Shown here: piece after piece, positions 8,803 to 17,833 of the stretch
How the letters are laid out: each line of letters begins with the position of its first letter
Position numbering within the stretch: the first letter of the stretch is position 1
NCBI GenBank assembly: GCA_964643255.1
Contig: CAZXSM010000001.1
Coordinates: 1-64,000, forward strand
Length of the DNA: 64,000 nt
DNA from: JAAYRG01 sp964643255
GTDB taxonomy: Bacteria > Bacillota > Clostridia > Lachnospirales > Lachnospiraceae
Direction of reading: 5' to 3'
The notes under the pieces: model-generated
What the model was told of the DNA's origin: nothing
Databases searched by the model: none
Seen by the model: the letters and a program-made list of their open reading frames with translations, nothing else
Position numbers and translations under genes: made by a program

Positions 8803-9962
8803 TTAGCCAAACATTGCAAGAAACACACCTGCTGCTATAGCAGTTCCTATAACTCCTGCTACGTTAGGTCCCATAGCATGCATTAATAAGAAGTTTGTNN
8901 NNNNNNNNGATCAGCTTCTGAACCAACTTTTTGTGAAACCCTTGCTGCCATAGGCACTGCAGATATACCTGCCGAACCAATCAGAGGATTAATTTTGTCT
9001 TTTGAGAACTTATTCATAATCTTAGCTAATATTACACCGGATGCAGTTCCTATAATAAATGCAAATAAACCTAGGAATATGATTTTAAGAGTATCTGTTG
9101 TTAGGAAAAGTTCTGCACTTGCAGTTGCTCCTACTGAAACACCTAATAAGATTACAACTATATACATAAGTGCATTAGATGACACTTCAACAAGTTGCGG
9201 AACAACTCCACTTTCTTTAAATAAATTACCAAGCATAAGCATTCCAACAAGTGGTGCTGTTGTAGGTAATATCAAAACAACTACTATTGTTACTATAATA
9301 GGGAATAATATTTTCTCTCTTTTTGAAACTTTTCTAAGTTGTTTCATTTTGATTTTACGTTCATCTTCTGTTGTTAAAGCCTTCATTACAGGTGGCTGAA
9401 TAATTGGAACTAATGACATATAAGAGTAGGCCGCTAATGCAATTGGTCCAAGTAATTCTGGTGCAAGTATGGATGCTAAGTAAATAGATGTTGGACCGTC
9501 TGCTCCTCCAATTATTGATATTGAAGCCGCTGCCCCATCAGAAAACCCAAAAAGAACAGCAAATAAATATGCCGAAAAAACACCAAATTGTGCTGCTGCT
9601 CCTAGTAAAAAGCTTTTAGGATTAGCTATCAAAGGTCCAAAGTCAGTCATTGCCCCGACCCCTAAAAATATGAGAGAGGGGAAGATACCCCATTTGTCTC
9701 CTAAGTAAAAATAATATAATAATCCACCGGCTACTTCGTTTCCGTGGACATCAACTGAGGGAGGTAGCATAATTCCTGGAAATAAGTTGACAAGTAACAT
9801 ACCAAATGCAATTGGTAATAATAATAAGGGTTCATAGTCCTTTGCTATTGCAAGATATAAAAAGAAACAGGCAACTACGATCATTATAAAGTTTTTATAT
9901 GTTAAATCGTTGAAAGCAGATTGCTGGCCTAGATCTACCAATACATCAATTATATAATCCAT
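8803..9962 (-). CDS. oadB: Na+-pumping decarboxylase, beta subunit (OadB/GcdB/MmdB family), contains 10-N gap
   Basis: Integral membrane subunit that couples decarboxylation of a biotin-bound carboxyl group to Na+ export. The sequence has many hydrophobic helices and the signature GGADGPTSIYLAS, whose Asp is essential in the family. The last part, SAGISAVPMAARVSQKVG, continues after the N gap as NFLLMHAMGPNVAGVIG to a stop at 8803. The frame closes if the real gap is 2 bases instead of 10 (EADPTNFLLM), giving about 383 residues, the normal length. It follows oadG. No alpha or biotin-carrier subunit is nearby, so the substrate (oxaloacetate, methylmalonyl-CoA or glutaconyl-CoA) is undetermined. 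Confidence 0.95.
8899..8908. other. 10-N assembly gap inside oadB
   Basis: Placeholder gap. The protein sequence on each side is contiguous in the family, and a true gap of 2 bases would join the frames. Confidence 0.95.
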
Positions 9963-9999
9963 AAATCCTCCTTTAATTCAATTTTTCAATTTTATTATT

Positions 10000-10185
10000 T
10001 TACTTTGTTTTTTTGTCTTTCCCATCAGAATTGTCTGGAATATATTTAAACAAATAAATAATAAATGCTATTAATATTAATACTCCAAAGACTACACCCA
10101 TTCCGATAATGGTATTCAGAACTGCCTCTTGAAACCTAATACCAAGTGACGATGACAAAAATGTTAGAAAAGTTAAATTAGTCAT
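10000..10185 (-). CDS. oadG: Na+-pumping decarboxylase, gamma subunit (OadG family)
   Basis: Small membrane subunit that assembles the Na+-translocating decarboxylase complex. 61 residues with one membrane helix (NTIIGMGVVFGVLILIAFII) followed by a charged Lys/Asp tail, the usual OadG layout. I chose the ATG at 10185 because AGAGGAGG lies directly before it; an upstream in-frame ATG at 10203 would place that ribosome binding site inside the gene. It precedes oadB by about 37 bases, so the two are co-transcribed. Confidence 0.85.
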   Translation of the reverse strand: MTNLTFLTFLSSSLGIRFQEAVLNTIIGMGVVFGVLILIAFIIYLFKYIPDNSDGKDKKTK

Positions 10186-10203
10186 AGTTCCTCCTCTCTG
10201 CAT

Positions 10204-10614
10204 ATTACTTATCGTTATTGTTAATTATTTCAGTGTAATTAAGTTTGGTCAAGTTAAAAAACATTGTTAAGCGAAGTAATAATTCATAAAAAAGACAAGC
10301 AATTATCTCCTTGCCATATCTATCATTGAATAAAAACCAAATAAACATATTACATCCATTGTAAATTAATAGACAAAAAAAACATTGGTTGTCCACCTAT
10401 AATCTCTTATCTTACAATATACTTATATTCAAATCATAAAACTTCAGATATATTACTATATAATATGATTTTTGTGAATAGAACTTTGACCAATTTGAAA
10501 TGATTAAATTTGATTTGATTATATCTTGATTACCTTTAAATGTCAAACAAATAAAGGAAATTTATACATCATCCATTTTGTCGATGCAAGAAATTTTCTC
10601 CAGCTAGTGGTAGT
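10204..10614. other. Intergenic region upstream of oadG
   Basis: About 410 bases between the adenosyltransferase stop and oadG. A 63-codon open frame (10205-10396, minus) with a fair AGGTGG site is present, but its Cys/Phe/Asn-rich product resembles nothing I know and I do not call it. No clear terminator for the adenosyltransferase gene and no riboswitch was seen. Confidence 0.5.
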
Positions 10615-11181
10615 TTAGATAGAATCTTCACCTTTATTCTCAAACCTTGATCTGCTTTCTTTAATTCCACTACCATCACTAAGCAGATAATCTGTATATC
10701 TTGCTAACACATATAGATAGTCAGATAAACGATTAATATATTTCTTTGATAAGGAATCAATATTATATTTTTTGGCTGTGGAAACCAAAGTACGTTCCAC
10801 CCTTCTCGTCACTGTTCTTGAAACATCAATTTGTGCCGATAATGGGTTTTCACCAGGCAAAACAAATTCAGTGATTTTTGGATACAAGCCCTCAAGACGG
10901 TCGATTTCTTCTTCAAGATAAGTAACATCACCTTCTTTAAGTTTATACTTTCTATTATTTTGGTCTGCAACCGAAGACATAAGAGTCTGCAAATTCTTTT
11001 GAATTTGCTCTATTCCTGCCTTTATATCCTTCTTCGGATAAGATGCTTTAACCATTCCTAGATGGCTTGTTAGTTCATCAATTTCACCTACAAGTCCAAT
11101 TCTATCATCTGACTTAGATACTTGTTTATTATCTAGTAAGGAAGTAAGACCATAATCGCCTTTTTTTGTGTATATACTCAT
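10615..11181 (-). CDS. pduO: ATP:cob(I)alamin adenosyltransferase, PduO type
   Basis: Makes adenosylcobalamin from cob(I)alamin and ATP, for use by B12-dependent mutases or dehydratases. 188 residues. The N-terminal YTKKGDYGLTSLLD is the ATP-binding start, GEIDELTSHLG follows, and the C-terminal SRTVTRRVERTL and NRLSDYLYVLARY are PduO hallmarks. It stands alone between holA and the Na+-decarboxylase genes. That position fits a methylmalonyl-CoA route, since methylmalonyl-CoA mutase needs this cofactor, but the link is only inferred. Confidence 0.93.
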   Translation of the reverse strand: MSIYTKKGDYGLTSLLDNKQVSKSDDRIGLVGEIDELTSHLGMVKASYPKKDIKAGIEQIQKNLQTLMSSVADQNNRKYKLKEGDVTYLEEEIDRLEGLYPKITEFVLPGENPLSAQIDVSRTVTRRVERTLVSTAKKYNIDSLSKKYINRLSDYLYVLARYTDYLLSDGSGIKESRSRFENKGEDSI

Positions 11182-11256
11182 ATTATCACACCTCTATTGT
11201 ATTTTAAAAAATATCTACAGAAATCTATATGATATATAGGTTTCTGTAGATATCTA

Positions 11257-12231
11257 TTAGTTAGCAAATTGGATTATTAAAACTTCCACCCCTAATTGAG
11301 CTTGTTGATTTCCTGTTTTAATATCTGCTTCAGTAGTATTACATAGACTTAAATTGTTTTCTAAAGTATTCATAGAAAACTTTCTTCCTTGAGAGATATA
11401 CTTATTAACAAAATAAGAATTCACTCCAGCCTTTCTTGCAATTTCATTATTACCAACCCCACGTTTATATAAATCTTTAGTTTGAATAAGTATCTTAAAA
11501 TGCCTTGAAAGTAAAAACAATATTGAATTAGGACTTTCATTTAATTCTAGTAAATCATAGTACAAATCAAGGGCAGTATCTATATCTTTATTAGTTATAG
11601 CATCAATCATCTGGAATATCTTTCCTTCAGTTTGTTCGGTACATACTGCATCTATATCAGCTTTAGTGATTTCCTCTCTACCGTAGGCATAGGAAATCAA
11701 TTTTTCTACTTCACTTACTATGTTTACCATATTAGGGCCTATTTTTTCTAATAAATAAGCTACATTTCGGGTTGTTATCCTCATCTTGTCTTTTTTTAAT
11801 AAGGAAGCTATAAAGATTTCTAAGTTTCTTTCACTTAGTTTCTTAAAGTCTGTAACTGTTCCTAGTTTTTTGATCTGCTTATATAATTTAGTTCTTTTAT
11901 CCACCTTCTCTTCAATAAATATTATAATAGTAGACTCAGGAAAACCACTTAAATTATCAGCAAGATTATTTTGCACACTAAAGAATTCACTGTTTTCAAT
12001 TATAATTAATTTACGATCGCTAAAGAAAGGCAAAGTATTTGCCTCATCTATCACTTCACTGGGGTCAATGTTTTTACCCTCATAATAACTATAATTCATA
12101 GTTAAATTATCACCAATTATAGCTGACTTTAATTTATCTTTATACAGTTTTCTAAGATAATCTTCTTCTCCGCACAGGAGATAATTTTTTGAAAATTCAT
12201 TATCCTTAATATGTTTCTCAAGTGTCTTCAT
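11257..12231 (-). CDS. holA: DNA polymerase III delta subunit
   Basis: Subunit of the clamp loader that opens the beta sliding clamp. 324 residues, normal for HolA, with the N-terminal NYLLCGEEDYLRKLYKDKL and ESTIIIFIEEKVDKRTKLYK stretches, an AAA-like fold and the C-terminal helical collar. The start at ATG 12231 is supported by GAGG nine bases upstream. The frame remains open 40 codons further upstream, but that part is only an out-of-frame reading of the Asn/Lys-rich tail of the preceding gene. It starts 10 bases after the NYN-protein stop, so both share a transcript. Confidence 0.95.
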   Translation of the reverse strand: MKTLEKHIKDNEFSKNYLLCGEEDYLRKLYKDKLKSAIIGDNLTMNYSYYEGKNIDPSEVIDEANTLPFFSDRKLIIIENSEFFSVQNNLADNLSGFPESTIIIFIEEKVDKRTKLYKQIKKLGTVTDFKKLSERNLEIFIASLLKKDKMRITTRNVAYLLEKIGPNMVNIVSEVEKLISYAYGREEITKADIDAVCTEQTEGKIFQMIDAITNKDIDTALDLYYDLLELNESPNSILFLLSRHFKILIQTKDLYKRGVGNNEIARKAGVNSYFVNKYISQGRKFSMNTLENNLSLCNTTEADIKTGNQQAQLGVEVLIIQFAN

Positions 12232-12241
12232 GGAACAATCC

Positions 12242-13201
12242 TCAATTGTTTTTATTATTATACTTGTTTTTATTTCTATACTTGTTTTTATTATAAGATC
12301 TATTCTTATAATTATTGTTATATTGATTAGTTTTTGCAACAGAATTAGCATTAGAACTATCAGTTTCTAATTTTGCTTCAAAATCTGGTTTAAGAGTAAC
12401 CCACATTGAAGTACCATCTTTACCCCTTGTTTTTATATCAAGGCCGTCAAATTTTCCTAGAAACTTAGATAACTTTTTATCTCCGTAGTTTCTTACATCA
12501 AAGTCAGGATATCTCTTAACTAATTTACTTCCTAGTTCTCCCATATTCATGCTTTGTTCTTCTGAGTCGATTTCACTAAGCATCTTATAAACTGTAGACT
12601 TAATTACATTAATATCTGTCATAGTCTTTGAAGAATCTACATTTTCATAGTTAGACCTATTGTCTTTCTTATTACCATTAGATCTAGAATTATTTCCATA
12701 AATAAGATTAGAACCTTCATTATCAACTACAGTTGTTTGGCTTTGTGAACTATCAGAGCCTTCAGCACTTGCTAATACATCAAGATATTTAAATTGATTA
12801 CATGCTACAATAAATGGCTTAGGAGTTTTCTTCTCTCCCATTCCAACTACAAACATTCCAGACTCTCTTAGTCTAGAAGCAAGTCTTGTAAAATCACTAT
12901 CACTTGATGCAATACAAAATCCTTCTATATTACCAGAATATAAAATATCCATTGCGTCTATAATCATAGCTGCATCAGTAGAATTCTTACCAACAGTATA
13001 ACTATATTGCTGTATGGGAGTAAGTGAATTCTCAAGTAATACATCTTTCCAAGATATTGCATTAGGCTGAGTCCAATCAGCATAAATTCTTTTATAGGTT
13101 GCAACTCCATAGTCAGATATCTCATCTAATATGATTTTTACATATTTAGAAGATACATTATCTGCATCTATTAAGACTGCAAACCGTTTGTCATCATTCA
13201 T
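12242..13201 (-). CDS. NYN-domain nuclease with C-terminal LOTUS (OST-HTH) domain
   Basis: Putative RNase of the PIN/NYN fold. Residues 1-142 form the NYN domain with acidic residues expected to hold metal: LIDADN (Asp12, Asp14), STDAAMIIDAMD (Asp76, Asp82) and SSDSDFTRLA (Asp101, Asp103). A polar linker (145-193) leads to a LOTUS/OST-HTH RNA-binding domain (about 196-270, ending TSMWVTL). The last 30 residues are almost only Asn, Lys, Tyr and Arg, a likely disordered RNA-binding tail. GGAGG precedes ATG 13201. The domain pair is widespread in bacteria but its target RNA is unknown. Co-transcribed with holA. Confidence 0.88.
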   Translation of the reverse strand: MNDDKRFAVLIDADNVSSKYVKIILDEISDYGVATYKRIYADWTQPNAISWKDVLLENSLTPIQQYSYTVGKNSTDAAMIIDAMDILYSGNIEGFCIASSDSDFTRLASRLRESGMFVVGMGEKKTPKPFIVACNQFKYLDVLASAEGSDSSQSQTTVVDNEGSNLIYGNNSRSNGNKKDNRSNYENVDSSKTMTDINVIKSTVYKMLSEIDSEEQSMNMGELGSKLVKRYPDFDVRNYGDKKLSKFLGKFDGLDIKTRGKDGTSMWVTLKPDFEAKLETDSSNANSVAKTNQYNNNYKNRSYNKNKYRNKNKYNNKNN

Positions 13202-13276
13202 GATTCACCTCCTTATTATTATTATTTTAAGTTTCGCCCTTTTTTCTACCTTAATTAGGCAAATATATACTCTCTT

Positions 13277-13305
13277 ATTATACGAAACATATAACAAACT
13301 TGCAA
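13277..13305 (-). promoter_or_regulatory. Promoter of the NYN-holA unit
   Basis: On the minus strand TTGCAA (13300-13305) and TATAAT (13277-13282) with a 17-base spacer, about 75 bases before the NYN start codon. It overlaps the first codons of the asparaginase remnant. Confidence 0.65.
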
Positions 13306-13456
13306 GAAGATTCTAGATAAAGGGGTAATCCAAGCCTTTGACATGACATCAGAAGCTGCTGTAACAAAATTAATTTGGGCTTTAGGCCAAACTAGTGATC
13401 TTTCAACAATTAAAAAATATTTTGATACTAATTTCTTTGGAGAGATAACTTTATAA
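13295..13456 (+). pseudogene. C-terminal remnant of a type I L-asparaginase
   Basis: On the plus strand this stretch reads about 53 codons to a TAA at 13454-13456. It includes ILDKGVIQAFDMTSEAAVTK and LIWALGQT, then FDTNFFGEITL. This is the conserved end of L-asparaginase (GVI-x-x-DMT-x-EAA-x-TKL). There is no start codon or ribosome binding site, an in-frame stop lies at 13292-13294, and the rest of the enzyme (about 270 residues) is absent. The fragment is a relic of a deleted gene, left between glnN and the NYN gene. Confidence 0.85.
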
Positions 13457-13585
13457 CTTTTACTACTTTTGTCAATAATCTTACTAAACTTTTATTTTAT
13501 TAGCACATTTTTTATGATACTATGAGCATAAGATAAGTTAATATAAAAATGTGATCTAACTGTTAATTATTGCTAATATATGCAC

Positions 13586-13626
13586 TAAAAAGGACTTGGC
13601 ACTATTTCAACACTAGGCCAAGTCCT
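13586..13626 (-). terminator. Terminator of glnN
   Basis: Ten-bp stem (arm AGGACTTGGC) with a 16-base loop, followed on the minus strand by TTTTT, 15 bases after the glnN stop. Confidence 0.85.
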
Positions 13627-13641
13627 ATAATATATATATTA

Positions 13642-15855
13642 TCAAACCTCAAAAAGCATTTCACCATAACTGGGAACCGGCCATATATCCTTAGGTACAT
13701 TTAACTCTAACTCATCAATAGGCCTTCTTAGTTCCACCATCAAAGGGAGAGCCTCATCCTTAAAATGTTTGGCAAGTTTTAATCCAATAGGTGTTTCCTC
13801 TACAGACATTTGCACCCTAAGGCCTTCCTTTTCTGATTGGTATCTTTGTTTCCTATCTTTTTCAGCTTTTTCTCTGGCTATTTTAGCTTCTTGTGCCATC
13901 ATTTCAGCTTCTATCACAGAATCAACTAAATCATTTTGAGTTTTATGTGCTTGAGAAAGTAGGTTAGAAACCTTCATTAATAGCTCTTCTTGAAAACTTG
14001 TATCAAGATCAGGGCAAGCCTTTTTAATAGAAACAATTGTATCTGCTAATTCCTTTTGGTATCTTGTTATAGCAGGAAAATAATATTTAGAAGCCATTTG
14101 AATCATAGTTTTTGCTTCTATATTAATCTTTTTTGAATAACTTTCATATTCTATTTCAACCCTAGAACATAATTCTGATTTGGAAAACACATGGTGCTTT
14201 TCAAATAACTGTATGGACTTATGGGTTATTAGTGAAGGTATGGAATCAATAAATGTTTCATGATTAGGTAAACCTCTTTTTGCTGCTTCTTGTCTCCATT
14301 CCTTGGAATATCCATTCCCATTAAACACTATTCTATAGTGGTCAGTAACTGTTTTCTTTATTAAATCCTGTACAGCAAGATTAAAATCTGAAGCAGTTTC
14401 AAGCTGATCAGCCATATCACATAAAACATCTGCTACAATTGTATTTAAAACTGTATTTGCGTCAGCAACAGACATAGATGATCCAACCATCCTAAACTCA
14501 AACTTGTTGTTAGTAAATGCAAATGGTGATGTACGATTTCTATCTGCAGCATCTCTATGAAACTTAGGTATTCTATGTACTCCAACATTAAACCTATCAG
14601 ATCCCATACTACTGGTAGCTTCCCCTGTTTCTACTAATTGTAATAATACATCCTCCATTTGATTACCTACATATATGGAAATTATAGCAGGTGGAGCTTC
14701 ATTAGCCCCAAGTCTATGATCATTACCAGGATTAGATGCTGAAAGACGTAATAGGTCTGCATGTTGATCTACTGCTTTTAAAACTGCCGAGAAAAACAAT
14801 AAGAACTGCACGTTTTCATGGGGAGTTGTTCCTGGATCAAATAAGTTCTTACCTGTGTTTGTAACTAAAGACCAATTATTATGTTTACCAGAACCATTTA
14901 CACCTTCAAATGGTTTTTCATGAAGTAAACATTCAAGTCCATGATAATTTGCAACTCTCTTCATACATTCCATTGTAAGTTGATTATGGTCAGTTGCTAT
15001 ATTAACAGTGGAATATATTGGAGCCATCTCATGTTGTGCTGGGGCTGCTTCATTGTGCTGGGTTTTAGATAATATACCCATTTTCCAGCATTCTATATTA
15101 AAATCTTTCATAAAGGCAGCTACTCGCTCCCTTAAGTGTCCAAAATAATGGTCGTCCATTTCCTGACCTTTTGGAGGCATTGCCCCAAACAAAGTTCGCC
15201 CAGTATAAATCAAGTCTTCTCTTTGTAGATACTTTTCCTTATCAATTAGAAAATATTCTTGTTCTGCACCTACCGTTGCATTAACACTGGTTACATGGTC
15301 ATGGCCAAAAAGTTTTAGGATTCTTAAGGCCTGATCATTAATTGCTTCCATAGAGCGAAGAAGGGGTGTTTTTTTATCTAGAGCTTCTCCAGTATATGAG
15401 CAAAATGCAGTAGGGATACATAAGGTAACTCCTGAAGCATCTTCTCTTAGAAAAGCAGGCGAGGTACAATCCCAAGCCGTATAGCCTCTCGCCTCAAAGG
15501 TTGACCTAATTCCACCAGAAGGGAATGATGAAGCGTCAGGTTCGCCTTTTATTAATTCCTTGCCTGAAAACTCCATAATTACCTTACCATCAACTGTTGG
15601 GCTTATAAATGAATCATGTTTTTCTGCTGTATAACCAGTCATTGGCTGAAACCAATGAGTATAGTGGGTTGCACCTCTGCCAATAGCCCAGTCCTTCATA
15701 GCATTAGCAACAACTTCAGCAACTTCCAAATCTAGGTCATCACCATTTTCTATGGTTTGTTGTAGTTTTACATATATTTTCTTAGGCAGGCATTCAACCA
15801 TTGTTGCATCATTAAACACATTCATTCCAAATATTTCTGTTAATTTGCCTTCCAT
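13642..15855 (-). CDS. glnN: Glutamine synthetase type III (GlnN)
   Basis: Forms glutamine from glutamate, ammonia and ATP. At 737 residues it is the large GSIII form. It shows the GSIII start (FGMNVFNDATM), ATHYTHWFQPMTG and FEARGYTAWDCTSPAF near the N-terminus, GAEQEYFLID as metal ligand region, KHNNWS, GNDHRLGANEAPPAI, and a C-terminal coiled-coil-like helix rich in Glu/Lys. GGAGGT precedes ATG 15855. It follows the DUF624 gene by 21 bases and is probably co-transcribed with it. The terminator is immediately downstream. Confidence 0.97.
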   Translation of the reverse strand: MEGKLTEIFGMNVFNDATMVECLPKKIYVKLQQTIENGDDLDLEVAEVVANAMKDWAIGRGATHYTHWFQPMTGYTAEKHDSFISPTVDGKVIMEFSGKELIKGEPDASSFPSGGIRSTFEARGYTAWDCTSPAFLREDASGVTLCIPTAFCSYTGEALDKKTPLLRSMEAINDQALRILKLFGHDHVTSVNATVGAEQEYFLIDKEKYLQREDLIYTGRTLFGAMPPKGQEMDDHYFGHLRERVAAFMKDFNIECWKMGILSKTQHNEAAPAQHEMAPIYSTVNIATDHNQLTMECMKRVANYHGLECLLHEKPFEGVNGSGKHNNWSLVTNTGKNLFDPGTTPHENVQFLLFFSAVLKAVDQHADLLRLSASNPGNDHRLGANEAPPAIISIYVGNQMEDVLLQLVETGEATSSMGSDRFNVGVHRIPKFHRDAADRNRTSPFAFTNNKFEFRMVGSSMSVADANTVLNTIVADVLCDMADQLETASDFNLAVQDLIKKTVTDHYRIVFNGNGYSKEWRQEAAKRGLPNHETFIDSIPSLITHKSIQLFEKHHVFSKSELCSRVEIEYESYSKKINIEAKTMIQMASKYYFPAITRYQKELADTIVSIKKACPDLDTSFQEELLMKVSNLLSQAHKTQNDLVDSVIEAEMMAQEAKIAREKAEKDRKQRYQSEKEGLRVQMSVEETPIGLKLAKHFKDEALPLMVELRRPIDELELNVPKDIWPVPSYGEMLFEV

Positions 15856-15876
15856 ACTATATTCGACCTCCTAGAC

Positions 15877-16533
15877 CTAGTCCAGATACCACTCGTCAAC
15901 GCCTTGTTCCACTGCATCTTCTAATTTTTCAGGCATATATTTCTTGAATATTCTTTCTATCAATAATGATTGAAGTAATATTGATAGGCCAGGAATTATT
16001 AAAGATCCAATAGGAAAAAATAAATAACTTAATAAAAGACTAGCTCCTGTAATTACTGCAAGAACAAGTGTTGATGGCAAATGTCTTATAGCCAAATAAA
16101 AACAGTTCTTAAGTAATTGTTTTACTGTGATTTCAAATCTTGATAAATAAGGAAATACGTAGAGATTAACAATTATAGCAAGCACAGTTAAACCTATAAA
16201 TATTCCCATAAATACTGATTGTTTAGTCCCTGTTAAAGAATGCTGTACAAATTTAATATCAACATACAAAATTAAATAGACTACAATAAATATTATGGTT
16301 AATCCTAAACCTTGCTTAAAATTATCTTTGAAACTTTTGAAAAATTCTCTAAAAGGATAACTTCTCTCTTTTCTTATGTTTTTAACAACCGTATAATATA
16401 AAGCTGTTGTCGCTGGACCAATAGTAAATATTGGTATACATATTAATGTGTACACAATGCTTAATAACACTATATCTACAATCTTATTAATAATTGAAAA
16501 TATAGGGTTATCTAGATTAAATAAATTAGACAT
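15877..16533 (-). CDS. DUF624 (YesL-type) membrane protein
   Basis: 218 residues with about five or six membrane helices. The N-terminal helix is followed by FTIGPATTALYYTVVK, then a basic loop KERSYPFREFFKSFKDNFKQ, which is the family signature. YesL-type proteins are often near sugar uptake genes, but here the neighbour is glnN, so no transport role can be inferred. The function is unknown. The start ATG has GGAGT upstream. Confidence 0.85.
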   Translation of the reverse strand: MSNLFNLDNPIFSIINKIVDIVLLSIVYTLICIPIFTIGPATTALYYTVVKNIRKERSYPFREFFKSFKDNFKQGLGLTIIFIVVYLILYVDIKFVQHSLTGTKQSVFMGIFIGLTVLAIIVNLYVFPYLSRFEITVKQLLKNCFYLAIRHLPSTLVLAVITGASLLLSYLFFPIGSLIIPGLSILLQSLLIERIFKKYMPEKLEDAVEQGVDEWYLD

Positions 16534-16707
16534 ATCTTACTCCTTAGTAAATTATAGTGTTATTGAAATATATTTTTAAAACTCATAATTAACTGCATAT
16601 ATTTATATTTAAAAATACATATCAATCCTTGTAGTGTGTATATTCATATTATTACATAATATCATAAGTTCCCCTTATTATAAAGAGTTTTTTGTATATA
16701 TAAACAC

Positions 16708-16736
16708 TTGTTAAAAGAAATTCTCCATATTATAAT
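16708..16736 (+). promoter_or_regulatory. Promoter of azlCD
   Basis: TTGTTA at 16708-16713 and TATAAT at 16731-16736 with a 17-base spacer, about 58 bases before azlC. The 260-base gap is shared with the divergent DUF624 gene, and no T-box or other leader structure was seen. Confidence 0.65.
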
Positions 16737-16793
16737 AAGGAAAGCAAGAAAACACACTCCTATACATTCTTATATAAAGAAAGGTAATAAATT

Positions 16794-17492
16794 ATGAAAC
16801 TACAAAAGCATAAAAATTCCTTAAAAGCAGCCTTTCCACACACAATACCAGTATTAGCTGGTTATTTGTTACTTGGGGCTGCTTATGGGGTTTTAATGGA
16901 TAAGCAAGGCTATAGTTTAATATGGGTTATATTATCTAGCTTGTTTATCTATGCTGGCTCAATGCAGTTTGTCTCAGTAGGCCTATTAGCTAGCGGATTT
17001 AATCCAATAAATGCCGCACTAATAACACTTACCGTTAATGCAAGGCATCTTTTTTATGGAATATCAATGTTAGGTAAATACAAAGGAGTAGGTAAAAAGA
17101 AATGGTATCTTGTTCTTGGCCTAACCGATGAAACCTTCTCCCTACTTTCAAGTATAAAAACAACATACAATATAGATAAAGGTTGGTTTATGTTTTATAT
17201 CACTCTACTAAATCATATATACTGGATATCAGGATCTGTACTCGGTAGCATACTTGGCAACTTTATTCCTTTCGATACCAGTGGACTAGACTTTGTCCTA
17301 ACTGCCTTGTTTGTAGTTTCTTTAATTGAAAAATTGTTAACCACCAATAACCATCTTCCTGAAATAATAGGTGCATCAAGTGCAATACTTTGCCGCCTTA
17401 TATTTGGACCTGAAAACTTCCTTATTCCTACCATGATTCTAATCCTTGTCTTGGTAACAGTGCTTAAGCCTACCCTAGAAAGGAGTCACTAA
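16794..17492 (+). CDS. azlC: AzlC-family branched-chain amino acid exporter, large subunit
   Basis: Large subunit of an AzlCD/BrnFE-type exporter that removes excess branched-chain amino acids or analogues. 232 residues with about seven hydrophobic segments. It carries the family stretches YLLLGAAYGVLMDKQGYS, FIYAGSMQFVSVGLL and LTVNARHLFYG, with LTDETFSL following. AAAGG lies before ATG 16794. The small subunit follows after 2 bases. Confidence 0.93.
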   Translation: MKLQKHKNSLKAAFPHTIPVLAGYLLLGAAYGVLMDKQGYSLIWVILSSLFIYAGSMQFVSVGLLASGFNPINAALITLTVNARHLFYGISMLGKYKGVGKKKWYLVLGLTDETFSLLSSIKTTYNIDKGWFMFYITLLNHIYWISGSVLGSILGNFIPFDTSGLDFVLTALFVVSLIEKLLTTNNHLPEIIGASSAILCRLIFGPENFLIPTMILILVLVTVLKPTLERSH

Positions 17493-17494
17493 CC

Positions 17495-17827
17495 ATGCCT
17501 CTATCAATACATGAGTCTATAATAATATTGGGAATAATAGCCCTGGTAACTGCCCTAATTAGAACAATTCCCTTCCTACTATTCCCTGAAGATAAAGAAA
17601 CCCCAAAATATATTAAATACCTATCCAAAGTCCTCCCCAACACCATAATAGCCATGCTTGTGTTCTATTGCCTAAAAGACATAAACTTCCTAGTCTACCC
17701 CAATGCTTTTCCCGAATTAATATCAATAGGGGCTATAATAATACTACATACTTGGAAACGCAATACCCTATTAAGTATAGGTGGTGGAACCCTAATTTAT
17801 ATGCTCTTAATCCAAAACATATTTTAA
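17495..17827 (+). CDS. azlD: AzlD-family branched-chain amino acid exporter, small subunit
   Basis: Partner of AzlC. 110 residues with four hydrophobic segments and the AzlD pattern ALIRTIPFLLFP and LSKVLPNTIIAMLVFY. The ribosome binding site AAAGGAG lies in the last codons of azlC. The gene ends only 6 bases before the convergent DUF1015 stop, with no terminator visible between them, so the two transcripts may overlap. Confidence 0.92.
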   Translation: MPLSIHESIIILGIIALVTALIRTIPFLLFPEDKETPKYIKYLSKVLPNTIIAMLVFYCLKDINFLVYPNAFPELISIGAIIILHTWKRNTLLSIGGGTLIYMLLIQNIF

Positions 17828-17833
17828 GCCATA

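Larger units (their letters stand above)
13202..13641. other. Intergenic region with asparaginase remnant
   Basis: 440 bases between glnN and the NYN gene. It holds the promoter of the NYN-holA unit, a pseudogene remnant (13295-13456) and the glnN terminator (13586-13626). The rest, 13457-13585, shows nothing I can assign. Confidence 0.7.

Noticed and set aside
10205..10396. 63-codon open frame on the minus strand upstream of oadG, with an AGGTGG site
   Set aside because: Product is rich in Cys, Phe and Asn, matches no known family pattern, and the stretch looks like AT-rich leader DNA.
12231..12351. 40-residue N-terminal extension of HolA
   Set aside because: It is an out-of-frame reading of the Asn/Lys/Tyr-rich tail codons of the preceding gene; the downstream ATG has a good ribosome binding site.
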